Under the pieces are notes generated by a model that saw only the letters and a program-made list of their open reading frames with translations, made no database searches and was not told the DNA's origin. Of a stretch of 64,000 bases of DNA, positions 43,496 to 51,911 are shown piece by piece (the first letter of the stretch is position 1; each line of letters begins with the position of its first letter). This DNA comes from Xiheimicrobium sp033763395 (GTDB lineage Bacteria > Myxococcota > Myxococcia > Myxococcales > Myxococcaceae), in the NCBI GenBank assembly GCA_033763395.1, contig JANRKQ010000215.1:12677-76676 (forward strand), in the 5' to 3' direction. The position numbers and the translations under genes were made by a program.

Positions 43496-44983
43496 ATGCC
43501 CAAGTCACTCACCCCTCGCCTGATGGATCTCAAGACCGAGATCGAAGGCTACGCCCGCACCTTCGGCCTCGACTTCTTCGAGCAGGTCTTCGAGGTGCTC
43601 ACCACCGAAGAGCTCAACATGGTGGCCGCGTACGGCGGCTTCCCCACGCGCTACCCGCACTGGCGCTGGGGCATGGACTACGAGCAGCTGTCGAAGTCCT
43701 CCGAGTACGGGCTGTCGAAGATCTACGAGCTCGTCATCAACAACGACCCCTGCTTCGCCTACCTGCTCGAGGCCAACGCCGAGGTCGACCAGAAGCTCGT
43801 CATGGCCCACGTCTACGGCCACAACGACTTCTTCAAGAACAACTTCACCTTCAAGTTCACCAACCGGAAGATGGTCGACGAGATGGCGAACCACGCCACC
43901 CGCGTGCGCCGGTGGATCGACAAGCTCGGCGTCGAGAAGGTCGAGGAGTTCATCGACGTCGCCCTCGCGCTCGAGAACCTCATCGACCAGCACGCGCCCC
44001 ACATCAAGCGCAACCCCGACCCGAAGACCGCCGAGGCGCAGATCAACACCCGCGCCGAAGGGTTCAAGGTCGACAAAGACTACATGCGGCCCTACGTGAA
44101 CCCGGCCGCCTTCCTCGAAAAAGAGCGCAAGAAGATCGAGGACGAGAAGAAGCAGTCGAAGAAGTTCCCCGAGCGGCCGCAGCGCGACGTGCTGGCCTTC
44201 CTGCTCGAGCACGCGCCCATGGAGGACTGGGAGCGCGAGATCCTCTCCATCGTGCGCGAAGAGGCCTACTACTTCGCGCCCCAGGCCCAGACGAAGATCA
44301 TGAACGAGGGCTGGGCCAGCTACTGGCACTCGACCATCATGACGACGCGCGCGCTGCGCGATCACGAGATTCTCGACTACGCCGACCACCACGCCGGCAC
44401 CATGGCGATGCAGCAGGGCAAGCTGAACCCCGACAAGGTGGGCATCGAGCTGTTCCGAGACATCGAGGAGCGCTGGAACAAGGGCCGCTTCGGCAAGGAC
44501 TGGGACGAGTGTGACGATCTGCGCGCCCGCCGCTCGTGGGACAAGAAGCTCGGCGCCGGCCGCGAGAAGATCTTCGAGGTGCGCAAGCACTACAACGACG
44601 TCACCTTCATCGACGAGTTCCTCACGCCCGAGTTCGCCATCGAGCAGAAGCTCTTCGTCTACAACTTCAACGACAAGAAGAACTCGTGGGAGATCGCCAC
44701 CCGCGAGTTCAAGAAGGTGAAGAACAAGCTGCTCCAGTCGCTCACCAACTTCGGCCAGCCCGTCATCGACGTCGTCGACGCCAACTGGGAGAACAAGGGC
44801 GAGCTCATGCTGTCGCACAAGCACGACGGCGTCGATCTCGACCCCGGCTACGCCAAGGAGACGCTCAAGAACCTCCAGGGCATCTGGCGACGGCCCGTGG
44901 GCATCTTCACGAAGGGCGAGGGCAAGGGCCTGCTCATGCGCCACGACGGCAGCACCTTCTCGGAGAAGAAGGTCGACCTGTAA
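43496..44983 (+). CDS. spoVR: SpoVR family protein
   Basis: A 495-residue SpoVR/YcgB homologue. Family features include W-R-W-G-M-D-Y-E-Q-L near 55, AHVYGHNDFFKNN near 102-114, and MNEGWASYWHSTIM near 268-281, which together give a His/Glu-rich putative metal site. SpoVR is required for spore cortex formation in Bacillus and is functionally linked to PrkA and DUF444 elsewhere. ATG at 43496 is immediately after the previous stop. It ends the operon; a 68-base gap follows. Confidence 0.95.
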   Translation: MPKSLTPRLMDLKTEIEGYARTFGLDFFEQVFEVLTTEELNMVAAYGGFPTRYPHWRWGMDYEQLSKSSEYGLSKIYELVINNDPCFAYLLEANAEVDQKLVMAHVYGHNDFFKNNFTFKFTNRKMVDEMANHATRVRRWIDKLGVEKVEEFIDVALALENLIDQHAPHIKRNPDPKTAEAQINTRAEGFKVDKDYMRPYVNPAAFLEKERKKIEDEKKQSKKFPERPQRDVLAFLLEHAPMEDWEREILSIVREEAYYFAPQAQTKIMNEGWASYWHSTIMTTRALRDHEILDYADHHAGTMAMQQGKLNPDKVGIELFRDIEERWNKGRFGKDWDECDDLRARRSWDKKLGAGREKIFEVRKHYNDVTFIDEFLTPEFAIEQKLFVYNFNDKKNSWEIATREFKKVKNKLLQSLTNFGQPVIDVVDANWENKGELMLSHKHDGVDLDPGYAKETLKNLQGIWRRPVGIFTKGEGKGLLMRHDGSTFSEKKVDL

Positions 44984-45051
44984 CCATCTGAACCAACAGG
45001 CAAATCAACCGTTCCGAGCGGCCCGAGCCGCCGGTCATTAGGACATTCGTC

Positions 45052-45540
45052 GTGGGCCCCCTGCGCTTGTCCCTCACCGTCGACTCCACGCACCTCGAGG
45101 TGCCCGTGAGCGACTTCGAGCACCTGGCCATCGAGCTGCACTGCACGCTCATCGAGTCGCGGCGCGAGCTGACACTCTCCACGAAGCAGGGGCGCCTCAC
45201 CTTCGACCGGGTCGGCCCACTGGCGCTGCTTCGTGAGGTGGCCATCACCGACGACGGCGACGGGCTCTTCACGGTCAACGTCTTCGGCCGGCTGCTGGCC
45301 GCGTACGAGGGCGAGCTGCACGCCGCCATCGTCACCGCGCCCGCCGACGTCTACCCGCCCCGCGTCACCGTGCGCCGCGGCGAGTCGAGCCATCCGCTCT
45401 TCGGCACCGTCATGCTGCCCGTCAGCCCGGCGTTGACGCCCGCCCAGCTCGCGGCCGTCGAGCAGCTCCTCGACGAGGCGAAGGCCCACTGGGAGCGCTG
45501 GCAGGCCTCGAAGGCCGGTGACGAGAACCGCTCACGGTAG
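45052..45540 (+). CDS. hypothetical protein
   Basis: A 162-residue soluble protein that I do not recognise. Its first 120 residues alternate like beta strands (LRLSLTVDSTHLEVPV; R-V-T-V-R-R-G-E), and the last 35 form a charged helix (A-Q-L-A-A-V-E-Q-L-L-D-E-A). There is no signal peptide or metal motif. GTG at 45052 sits 7 bases after TAGGAC and has no ribosome-binding site. It may be independent of the prkA operon. Confidence 0.62.
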   Translation: MGPLRLSLTVDSTHLEVPVSDFEHLAIELHCTLIESRRELTLSTKQGRLTFDRVGPLALLREVAITDDGDGLFTVNVFGRLLAAYEGELHAAIVTAPADVYPPRVTVRRGESSHPLFGTVMLPVSPALTPAQLAAVEQLLDEAKAHWERWQASKAGDENRSR

Positions 45541-45583
45541 AGCCCCCGAAGGCGCCGACTCGGTGGCAGAGTGGGCTCCACGC

Positions 45584-46006
45584 ATGGCCACCTACCGCAA
45601 CCCCACGCCCACCGTGGACTGCATCGTCGAGCTGCCCGGCGAGCGCATCGTGCTCATCAAGCGCAAGAACGAGCCCATCGGCTGGGCCCTGCCCGGTGGC
45701 TTCGTCGACGAGGGAGAACCCCTGCACGCCGCCTGTGTGCGCGAGGTGCGCGAAGAGACCGGCCTCGAGGTCGACCTCTCGGAGCAGTTCTTCACCTACT
45801 CGGACCCCTCGAGAGATCCCCGCAAGCACACCATCTCGACCGTCTACATCGGGTGGGCCGAGGGCGACCCCGTCGGCACCGACGACGCCGCCGAGGCGAA
45901 GGCCTTCTCGCTCGACGCGCTCCCGAAGGACCTCGTCTTCGACCACGGCACCATCGTCGCCGATTACGTGGCCTACAAGCGCACCGGCCGGCGCCGGAAG
46001 ATTTGA
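45584..46006 (+). CDS. Nudix hydrolase
   Basis: A 140-residue protein with a full Nudix box from about residue 38 (GGFVDEGEPL, then VREVREETGLEV), preceded by L-I-K-R-K-N-E-P-I-G-W-A-L-P-G-G. This closely resembles ADP-ribose pyrophosphatase-like and MutT-type enzymes that hydrolyse nucleoside diphosphate derivatives. ATG at 45584 is set by the family N-terminus; upstream in-frame codons give an unlikely Arg/Gly leader. Substrate not predictable. Confidence 0.93.
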   Translation: MATYRNPTPTVDCIVELPGERIVLIKRKNEPIGWALPGGFVDEGEPLHAACVREVREETGLEVDLSEQFFTYSDPSRDPRKHTISTVYIGWAEGDPVGTDDAAEAKAFSLDALPKDLVFDHGTIVADYVAYKRTGRRRKI

Positions 46007-46042
46007 TGGCGTCTGCCGCAGCGCGGCGTAGAAACTTTCCTC

Positions 46043-47668
46043 GTGTCCGCAGTCGATTCGCCCCGCGCCCGCGCGCTCAAGTCCCTCGCTGACGAGCCGT
46101 TCGATCTGCTCGTCGTGGGCGGCGGCATCACCGGCGCCGGCATCGCCCGCGACGCGGTGCTGCGGGGCCTGAAGGTGGCGCTGGTCGAGAAGCTCGACTT
46201 CGCCGCCGGCACCTCGTCGAAGTCGACGAAGCTCATTCACGGCGGGCTGCGCTACCTCGAGCAGGGTGAGATCAAGCTCGTCTTCGAGTCGGTGAACGAG
46301 CGCAACCGCCTCATGCGGCTGGCGCGGCACCTGGTGCGCCCCCTGCCCTTCCTCGTGGCCAACTACCGGGGCGATCGCCGCTGGCTGGTGACGCTCGACG
46401 TGGGCTTGTGGCTGTACGAGGCCCTGTGCTTCTTCGGTGGGTACAAGAACCACCGCACCTACCGGGCCGCGCGCACGCTCGAGCTCGAGCCGACGCTGCG
46501 CCGCGAGGGGCTGGTGGGCGGCATCGTCTACTACGACGCGATGACGGACGACGCGCGCATCACCCTCGAGAACGTGCTCGACGCGCAGGCCTCGGGCGCG
46601 GTGGTGGCCAACCACGTGCGGGCCGGTGCGCTGCTCACCTCGGGCGACGCCATCAGCGGCGTCACCGTCACCGACACCCTCTCGGGCGCCTCGTTCGACG
46701 TGCGCGCCAAGGTGGTGGTGAACGCGACCGGCCCCTGGAGCGACGAGGTGCGCGCGCTGGCTGGCGAGAGGCCGCTCCTGAAACCCACGAAGGGCATTCA
46801 CGTCGTCGTCGACGAGAAGCGGCTGCCCGCCCGGCACGCGCTGGTGATGACGCACCCGAAGGACAAGCGGGTGATGTTCACCATTCCCTGGGGCCTCGGG
46901 CGCACCGCCATCGGCACCACGGACACCTTCTTCGATGGCCGCCCCGACACCGTCGAGCCGACGGCCAGCGACGTCACCTACCTCCTCGACGCGGCGAACC
47001 ACTTCTACCCGGACGCGAAGCTCACGCCCGACGACGTCATCAGCACCTGGTCGGGGCTGCGGCCGCTCCTCAAGCCCGCCGACGAGGGCGCCGGCGCGAG
47101 CCAGGTGTCGCGGGAGCACCTCATCGTCGAGCGAAAGGGCTTCCTCACCATCGCCGGCGGCAAGCTCACCACCTACCGCACCATGTCGGCCGAGGTGGTC
47201 GACCGCGTGGTGAAGCAGCTCGGAACGAAGGTGCCGTCGACGACGAGCGAGCGGCCGCTCCCCGGCGCGAAGGGCTTCGAAGACTCCGACGAGGCGTTTT
47301 CCCGCTTCACGGCGCAGCTGGGGCGCCCCGACGCCGAGGCCTTTACCTCGATGTACGGCGGTCGCGCGAAGGCAGTCCTCGAGCGCTGCGCGTCACCAGA
47401 CGGAAGCCAGCGGCTCGATCCCGAGCTCCCGTGGTTGCTCGGCCAGGTGGACGAGTGCGTCGACGCCGAACTGGCCCAGACGCTTGATGACGTGCTGTCC
47501 CGGCGGCTGTCACTGGTGCTGCGCGCGAAGGACCAGGGCCTGGGCATCGCGCCAGTCGTCGCGCAACGCATGGCCCAGCGGCTGGGGTGGTCCGAGGCGC
47601 GCACCGCGCACGAGCTCGAGGCCTACCGCGCCGTCGTGGCCAGCTCACGCGCCTGGCAGCGTGGCTGA
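46043..47668 (+). CDS. glpD: glycerol-3-phosphate dehydrogenase (FAD, aerobic type)
   Basis: A 541-residue GlpD homologue. The FAD-binding motif VVGGGITGAGIARDAVL is near residues 24-40, TSSKSTKLIHGGLRYLE near 57-73, and the C-terminal DAO_C domain runs from about 400. It oxidises glycerol 3-phosphate to DHAP, feeding electrons to quinones at the membrane. A GTG start follows TAGAAA (46029-46034) by 8 bases. Other glp genes are absent; the GDPD gene at 14.8 kb would supply the substrate. Confidence 0.95.
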   Translation: MSAVDSPRARALKSLADEPFDLLVVGGGITGAGIARDAVLRGLKVALVEKLDFAAGTSSKSTKLIHGGLRYLEQGEIKLVFESVNERNRLMRLARHLVRPLPFLVANYRGDRRWLVTLDVGLWLYEALCFFGGYKNHRTYRAARTLELEPTLRREGLVGGIVYYDAMTDDARITLENVLDAQASGAVVANHVRAGALLTSGDAISGVTVTDTLSGASFDVRAKVVVNATGPWSDEVRALAGERPLLKPTKGIHVVVDEKRLPARHALVMTHPKDKRVMFTIPWGLGRTAIGTTDTFFDGRPDTVEPTASDVTYLLDAANHFYPDAKLTPDDVISTWSGLRPLLKPADEGAGASQVSREHLIVERKGFLTIAGGKLTTYRTMSAEVVDRVVKQLGTKVPSTTSERPLPGAKGFEDSDEAFSRFTAQLGRPDAEAFTSMYGGRAKAVLERCASPDGSQRLDPELPWLLGQVDECVDAELAQTLDDVLSRRLSLVLRAKDQGLGIAPVVAQRMAQRLGWSEARTAHELEAYRAVVASSRAWQRG

Positions 47669-47927
47669 GCGGGAACGTCGACCCCTGATTCACGGCTCCA
47701 CGTCGACCAGGTCTTCCTTCGTCGGAGACCCACTCCACCACCCGCTCCGCACACGCCTCAGCGAATGGCCCCGGCCCAGGCGTGGGAGCACGCCCGAATC
47801 GTGCCCGCGTCCCGTCTTGCGCGCCGCGCCCTCGTGTCATCGGCCGGGCGAGGAGCCCTCGAGACGTACGCGCTCGAGGCCTCGAAAGACGAGACGCGCA
47901 GGGCGGCGGCCAACGCGCGACGCGCCG

Positions 47928-48416
47928 TCAGAGGGGCTTGCCCAGCCGCTCGAGCCACTGCCCGTGCGTCGCGTCGAACCGGCGAACGCCCGTCGTGCGG
48001 AAGCCTTCGCGCTCCCAGAAGGCTCTCCCGCGGGGGTTCGCGTCCAGCACCGCCAGGAAGAGCGTCGTCGACCCGGCGGCCCGCGCGAGGGCTTCGACGT
48101 GAGCGAGGAGCCGGCGGCCGTGCCCTCTCCCCTGCGCCCACCGCCCCAACACCAGGAGGCCGAGGAAGGCCTCTGGGGGCGAGGGAAAGCCGAAGGCCAG
48201 CTCGGCCAGGCCCGACAACTGCCCGTCGAGCATGAGCCCAAGCCGATGCGATCGTTCGACGTCGGCACCGGGAGGGGCATCGGTGAAGAACTCGTGGGCC
48301 TTTCGACTCGCGTCGCACGCCCCCTCGGCGAGGAGCCAGTACTCCGGAGCCGCGCGCCAGAAGGCCTCGACGAGCGGCACCTCGGACGACGAGAGGGCCC
48401 GAACCTCGAGCGTCAT
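47928..48416 (-). CDS. GNAT-family N-acetyltransferase
   Basis: A 162-residue protein with the GNAT core: beta4 LGLLVLGRWAQGRGHGRRLL carries the R/Q-x-x-G-x-G/A acetyl-CoA pyrophosphate-binding motif (Q-G-R-G-H-G), then V-L-D-A-N-P-R-G-R-A-F-W-E-R-E-G-F near the C-terminus. Start ATG at 48416 overlaps the stop of the upstream hypothetical gene (ATGA). The acyl acceptor is unknown. Confidence 0.9.
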   Translation of the reverse strand: MTLEVRALSSSEVPLVEAFWRAAPEYWLLAEGACDASRKAHEFFTDAPPGADVERSHRLGLMLDGQLSGLAELAFGFPSPPEAFLGLLVLGRWAQGRGHGRRLLAHVEALARAAGSTTLFLAVLDANPRGRAFWEREGFRTTGVRRFDATHGQWLERLGKPL

Positions 48417-49084
48417 GTCTTGCGCGCGGCGCGCTCGTTTCGCCGGGCCAGGAACGAGCCCTCGAGCGGCGTCCGCGCCACGTCGCGGAAGACGACGCGC
48501 GCCGGGCCGCTGGAGACGTGGGCCACTGTCTCGGGCGGGAGCGCGAGGAACGGCACGAGATCGGGCTTGAGCGCCGACAGGGCGAGGAGCGGCAACACGA
48601 ACGCTTCCCCGTGGTCGTGGGCCTCGGCGCACGAGAGGCTCCAGCCCGAGAGGCCCTTGCTCGCGCTGCCCGGGTCGCGGCGGGTCAGCACCACGGCGTC
48701 GGCGTCCTGGGCGCAGCGGTTGACGAGCAACGAGGTGCGCGGCGGTGCGAAGGCGAGCTCGAGCCCGACGCTCTCGTTGACGAACTTCTGCAGCATCACC
48801 TCGCGGACGGTGCGGTCGACCGCTTCGAGCCAACGCTCCTTCGGGGCGGGCTCGGGCTCTTCCACGCCGAGCGTCCCATCGGCGCGCTCGCAGAAGCGCA
48901 GCAGGTGGCCCCCGATGGCCAGCGTCTCACCGGCGTGAAACCGGGTGCCACGGGCCACGGCCGCCTCGACGTGGTTCAGAATGAGCCGCTCTCCGTCGGG
49001 GATGAGGGGCGGCTCGAGGAAGGTGACGGTGACCTCAGGGTGCCCGTGCAGGGAGCACCCCGAGGTGGTGAAGGTCGTCGTCAT
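48413..49084 (-). CDS. hypothetical protein coupled to the GNAT gene
   Basis: A 223-residue soluble protein of unrecognised family. Mixed alpha/beta content is suggested by V-T-V-T-F-L-E-P-P near 20, an L-I-L-N-H-V-E-A-A-V helix near 35, and a hydrophobic F-V-L-P-L-L-A-L-S-A-L stretch near 160. The N-terminus carries a short G-C-S-L-H-G segment without a lipobox context. Translational overlap with the acetyltransferase suggests a shared role. Confidence 0.65.
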   Translation of the reverse strand: MTTTFTTSGCSLHGHPEVTVTFLEPPLIPDGERLILNHVEAAVARGTRFHAGETLAIGGHLLRFCERADGTLGVEEPEPAPKERWLEAVDRTVREVMLQKFVNESVGLELAFAPPRTSLLVNRCAQDADAVVLTRRDPGSASKGLSGWSLSCAEAHDHGEAFVLPLLALSALKPDLVPFLALPPETVAHVSSGPARVVFRDVARTPLEGSFLARRNERAARKT

Positions 49085-49105
49085 GCGCGAGGGGAGCCCC
49101 TCACG

Positions 49106-51181
49106 TCACATCGGCGTCAACCCGCAGCCGAAGCCGCCATCGCGCGGCTGCACGTAGCGGTTGCCGGGGAAGGCGCACACGTAGGACTCGATGCAGACGC
49201 TGGTGGCGCCGGGCACGCCGTCGAGACACACCGAGCTGATGCCGGCGTCTCCGTCGTTCGGGCACTGGTTCATCATGCCCACCTGGCACAGACAGGTCTT
49301 GATGGGGCCGCCGTCGGGGAGGCGCTGGAAGGGATCGTTGCCGCAGCGGCCCATGGGCGCGTTCACCTGGCAGTCGGTGTCGACGCTGCAGTTGTCGGGC
49401 CCCATGCCACCGCCGCGGCTGATTCGAATCGGGCGCTCGTCGTAGTTCACTGGGCACCCGCGGTCGGCTTTCGTGCGCGAGCTGCCCATCGACACGGCGG
49501 AGCGATCGTTCAGCGTCGCCGGCGCGCACACCGTCACCCGCCCCATCATGCTCTGGAAGCCGACGATGCACTTCATCGGCAGCGGGCTGCACGAGGGCGA
49601 GAGGCTGCCGTTGGTGCAGTGGCTGATGGCCCAGGGCGGAATCGGCGCGTTGGCGCAGTCCTGATCGTTCATGCAGGTGGTGCAGAACGGAGGCTCGGGG
49701 GCTCGGTAGCAGCCGACCTCGTTCTGCTCGCTGCGGGGCGGGCACGGGTCGGGCTGGCCGTCGTCGTTCCTGTCCTCGCCGCAGCAGTACTCGCCCGTCG
49801 AGCAAGCGTTGCCGGCGCCGCCCTGCTCCACGCAGGACTGGATGCGGCAGACGCGCGAGCCACCGTCGAGCGCGCAGGCGTAGGGGGAGCGGCAGTCCTT
49901 GAAGGCCTGGCCCGTCACCGGGTCGTCGCCGAGGCGGCAGTCGGTCTCACACGTGAAGCCGGCCTTGTCGCAGTACCCGAGGTACGGGTTGTCGGGGTTC
50001 GGCTGCTCCGGGCACTCAGCGTTGTCCATGCACTGGCCGTTGGCGCGGCAGCGCTTGGCGGTGTCGCCGCCCGACTTGTCCTTCTCGGCGCGGCACGAGA
50101 GGTTGGAGCCACCGAACGGGTTCGAGGCGCCGAGCCGGCAGTCGTTGTCGTCGTTGCAGGCCGGCTTGCAGCGGCCCGAGCCGTAGAAGATCGACGTCGG
50201 GTCGAGGTTCTTCGAGTCGACCCAGCACGTCTGGCTCGCGGGGCAGCCGGGGGCGACGAGCTCTTTGTTGATGAAGTCCCAGCGGCAGCGGGGCACGCAG
50301 ATGCCGCCGCACGAGCCCACGCCCGCGTCGGGGTTGTTCACGGTGCAGACGGAGCCTGAGGGGCAGTTCTTGTCTTCGTTGCAGCCCACCTGGCTGCAGC
50401 TGTTCGACTGCGGGGCGCAGAAGCCGGTGCCGTCGTCGATGGTGCCGCAGGGGCACTGGCCGACCTTCTGGTAGCGGCAGTACTTCTTGCCGCTGGTGTC
50501 GCCCATGAAGCCCGAGCACTTGCCGACGCCGATGCCATCTGGGGGCGAGAAGATGATGCCGTTGGTGCCGCACTGGTCGTCGTTGAGGCACTCCTCACAG
50601 GGGCCGAGGCGGCGGCGGCAGGTGCCCGCGGCGTTGGTGCCGGCGGGGGAGTCACCCTTGCTGCAGATGCACCCCTGGCCACCGCGGTAGCAGGCGTCGT
50701 CGGTGTCGAAGCTCTCCTGGCACTCGGTGTCGTCGTTGCACGCGCCGCCCAGCCGCGTCCCGATGCGGGCGGGAGCGCAGGTGCCGGCCATCAAGTCGCA
50801 GATGCTGCCGTTCATGTTGCGGGCGCACTCGAGGTCATTCTTGCACTTGGGAATGCAGTCGCCGGTGGCCGTGTCGCAGATGGGGCCGCGGGGATCGTTC
50901 GCGCAGCTCGCGTTCGAGGTGCACGGCTGCGGGCCGGCGTCGACCGTCATCATCGGCGTGACGCAGGCGTTGTCGGTGCAGAGCTGGCCTTCGGCGCAGG
51001 TGCCGCACATGGCGCCGCCGGTTCCGCAGGCGCTCACCTCGTTGCCGGCCTGGCACTTCCCGGCGGTGTCGCAGCAGCCCGTCTTGCACGTCTCGCTGCA
51101 TGGCCGGGTACAGGCCGGCGTGAATGCAACGATGAAGCCCATCACGGCGCCGAGCAGCGCCACCCGTGTTTCAACTCGCAT
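49106..51181 (-). CDS. Cys-rich exported protein with many short disulfide-type repeats
   Basis: A 691-residue protein. The hydrophobic N-terminus (residues 7-23) ends F-T-P-A-C, a non-ideal lipobox. The rest is packed with Cys motifs of the C-x-x-D-x-x-C type (CNDDTECQES; CLNDDQCGTNG; CNDDNDCRLG; CSVDTDCQVNA), resembling Cys-rich repeat lipoproteins common in myxobacteria. Such proteins are exported, with disulfide-bonded modules of unknown function. Start ATG at 51181. The N-terminal stretch is followed at once by C-x-x-x-C-x-x-x-C-C. Confidence 0.85.
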   Translation of the reverse strand: MRVETRVALLGAVMGFIVAFTPACTRPCSETCKTGCCDTAGKCQAGNEVSACGTGGAMCGTCAEGQLCTDNACVTPMMTVDAGPQPCTSNASCANDPRGPICDTATGDCIPKCKNDLECARNMNGSICDLMAGTCAPARIGTRLGGACNDDTECQESFDTDDACYRGGQGCICSKGDSPAGTNAAGTCRRRLGPCEECLNDDQCGTNGIIFSPPDGIGVGKCSGFMGDTSGKKYCRYQKVGQCPCGTIDDGTGFCAPQSNSCSQVGCNEDKNCPSGSVCTVNNPDAGVGSCGGICVPRCRWDFINKELVAPGCPASQTCWVDSKNLDPTSIFYGSGRCKPACNDDNDCRLGASNPFGGSNLSCRAEKDKSGGDTAKRCRANGQCMDNAECPEQPNPDNPYLGYCDKAGFTCETDCRLGDDPVTGQAFKDCRSPYACALDGGSRVCRIQSCVEQGGAGNACSTGEYCCGEDRNDDGQPDPCPPRSEQNEVGCYRAPEPPFCTTCMNDQDCANAPIPPWAISHCTNGSLSPSCSPLPMKCIVGFQSMMGRVTVCAPATLNDRSAVSMGSSRTKADRGCPVNYDERPIRISRGGGMGPDNCSVDTDCQVNAPMGRCGNDPFQRLPDGGPIKTCLCQVGMMNQCPNDGDAGISSVCLDGVPGATSVCIESYVCAFPGNRYVQPRDGGFGCGLTPM

Positions 51182-51239
51182 GAAGTCTTTCCTCGTCGGA
51201 CGAACGTCGGCCCTGGATGCAACGGCGACGTAGCAGACT

Positions 51240-51911
51240 TCAGGGCCCCAAGCCTACCCACACCGCACCGTCGCTGGTGGTTTCCTTCTTCCAGATGGGC
51301 ACGTCTTGTTTGAGGCGGTCGATGGCCCACTCGCAGGCGAGGAAGGCCTCCTTGCGGTGGGGCGCCGAGGCGGCGATGACGACGGCGAGGTCTCCCGGCT
51401 CGAGGCGCCCGACGCGGTGCACGATGGCCACCTGGGTGCCCGGCCACTTCGCGCGGGCCTCGTCGGCGATGCGCGCCATCTGCTTCTCGGCCATGGGTGG
51501 GTACGCCTCGTACTCGAGGTGGGAGACCGACTGGCCCTTCGAGACGGCCCGCACGGCGCCCGAGAACGTCACCAACCCGCCCTGCCCCGGCCCACTGACG
51601 GCGTCGACGACCTCGGCCAACGAGAGGGGCCGATCGACGACCCGAAAGAGGCCCGAGGTGCCTCCGGCCACGGGAGGAATGAGCGCCACCTCGACGCCGT
51701 CGGCGAGGGGCAGATTGACGGGGGCGAACTCTTCGTCGACGGCCACGCGCAGGTGCTTCTCGAGCGACTGGAGCGCCGGGCGCTTCGCGTACACGGCTGC
51801 CAGCAGCTCACCGACGGTGGCGCCAGCCGGCAGCGTGAAGACGTCGCTCGAGGCCCTGGCCTTCTCCCGGGCGGCGGCGAAGTAACGCACGGTGACGGAG
51901 ATGGTGCTCAC
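51240..51911 (-). CDS. MoaD-MoaE fusion (molybdopterin synthase subunits in one chain)
   Basis: A 223-residue protein. Residues 1-84 are MoaD (ubiquitin fold: VTVRYFAAARE, L-P-A-G-A-T-V-G-E-L) ending in V-A-G-G (Gly83-Gly84). Residues 88-223 are MoaE (GLVTFSGAVRAVSKG, then HRKEAFLACEWAID and PIWKKE with the catalytic lysines). MoaD must have a free C-terminal Gly-Gly to be thiocarboxylated, so this chain probably needs cleavage after Gly84, as shown for MoaX of Mycobacterium tuberculosis. GTG start overlaps the preceding PKD lipoprotein stop (GTGA). Other moa genes are not present. Confidence 0.9.
   Translation of the reverse strand: MSTISVTVRYFAAAREKARASSDVFTLPAGATVGELLAAVYAKRPALQSLEKHLRVAVDEEFAPVNLPLADGVEVALIPPVAGGTSGLFRVVDRPLSLAEVVDAVSGPGQGGLVTFSGAVRAVSKGQSVSHLEYEAYPPMAEKQMARIADEARAKWPGTQVAIVHRVGRLEPGDLAVVIAASAPHRKEAFLACEWAIDRLKQDVPIWKKETTSDGAVWVGLGP

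Noticed and set aside
47669..47927. Small frames between glpD and the GNAT gene
   Set aside because: All lack ribosome-binding sites and resemble antisense or random GC-rich translation; no gene is called in this gap of about 260 bases.
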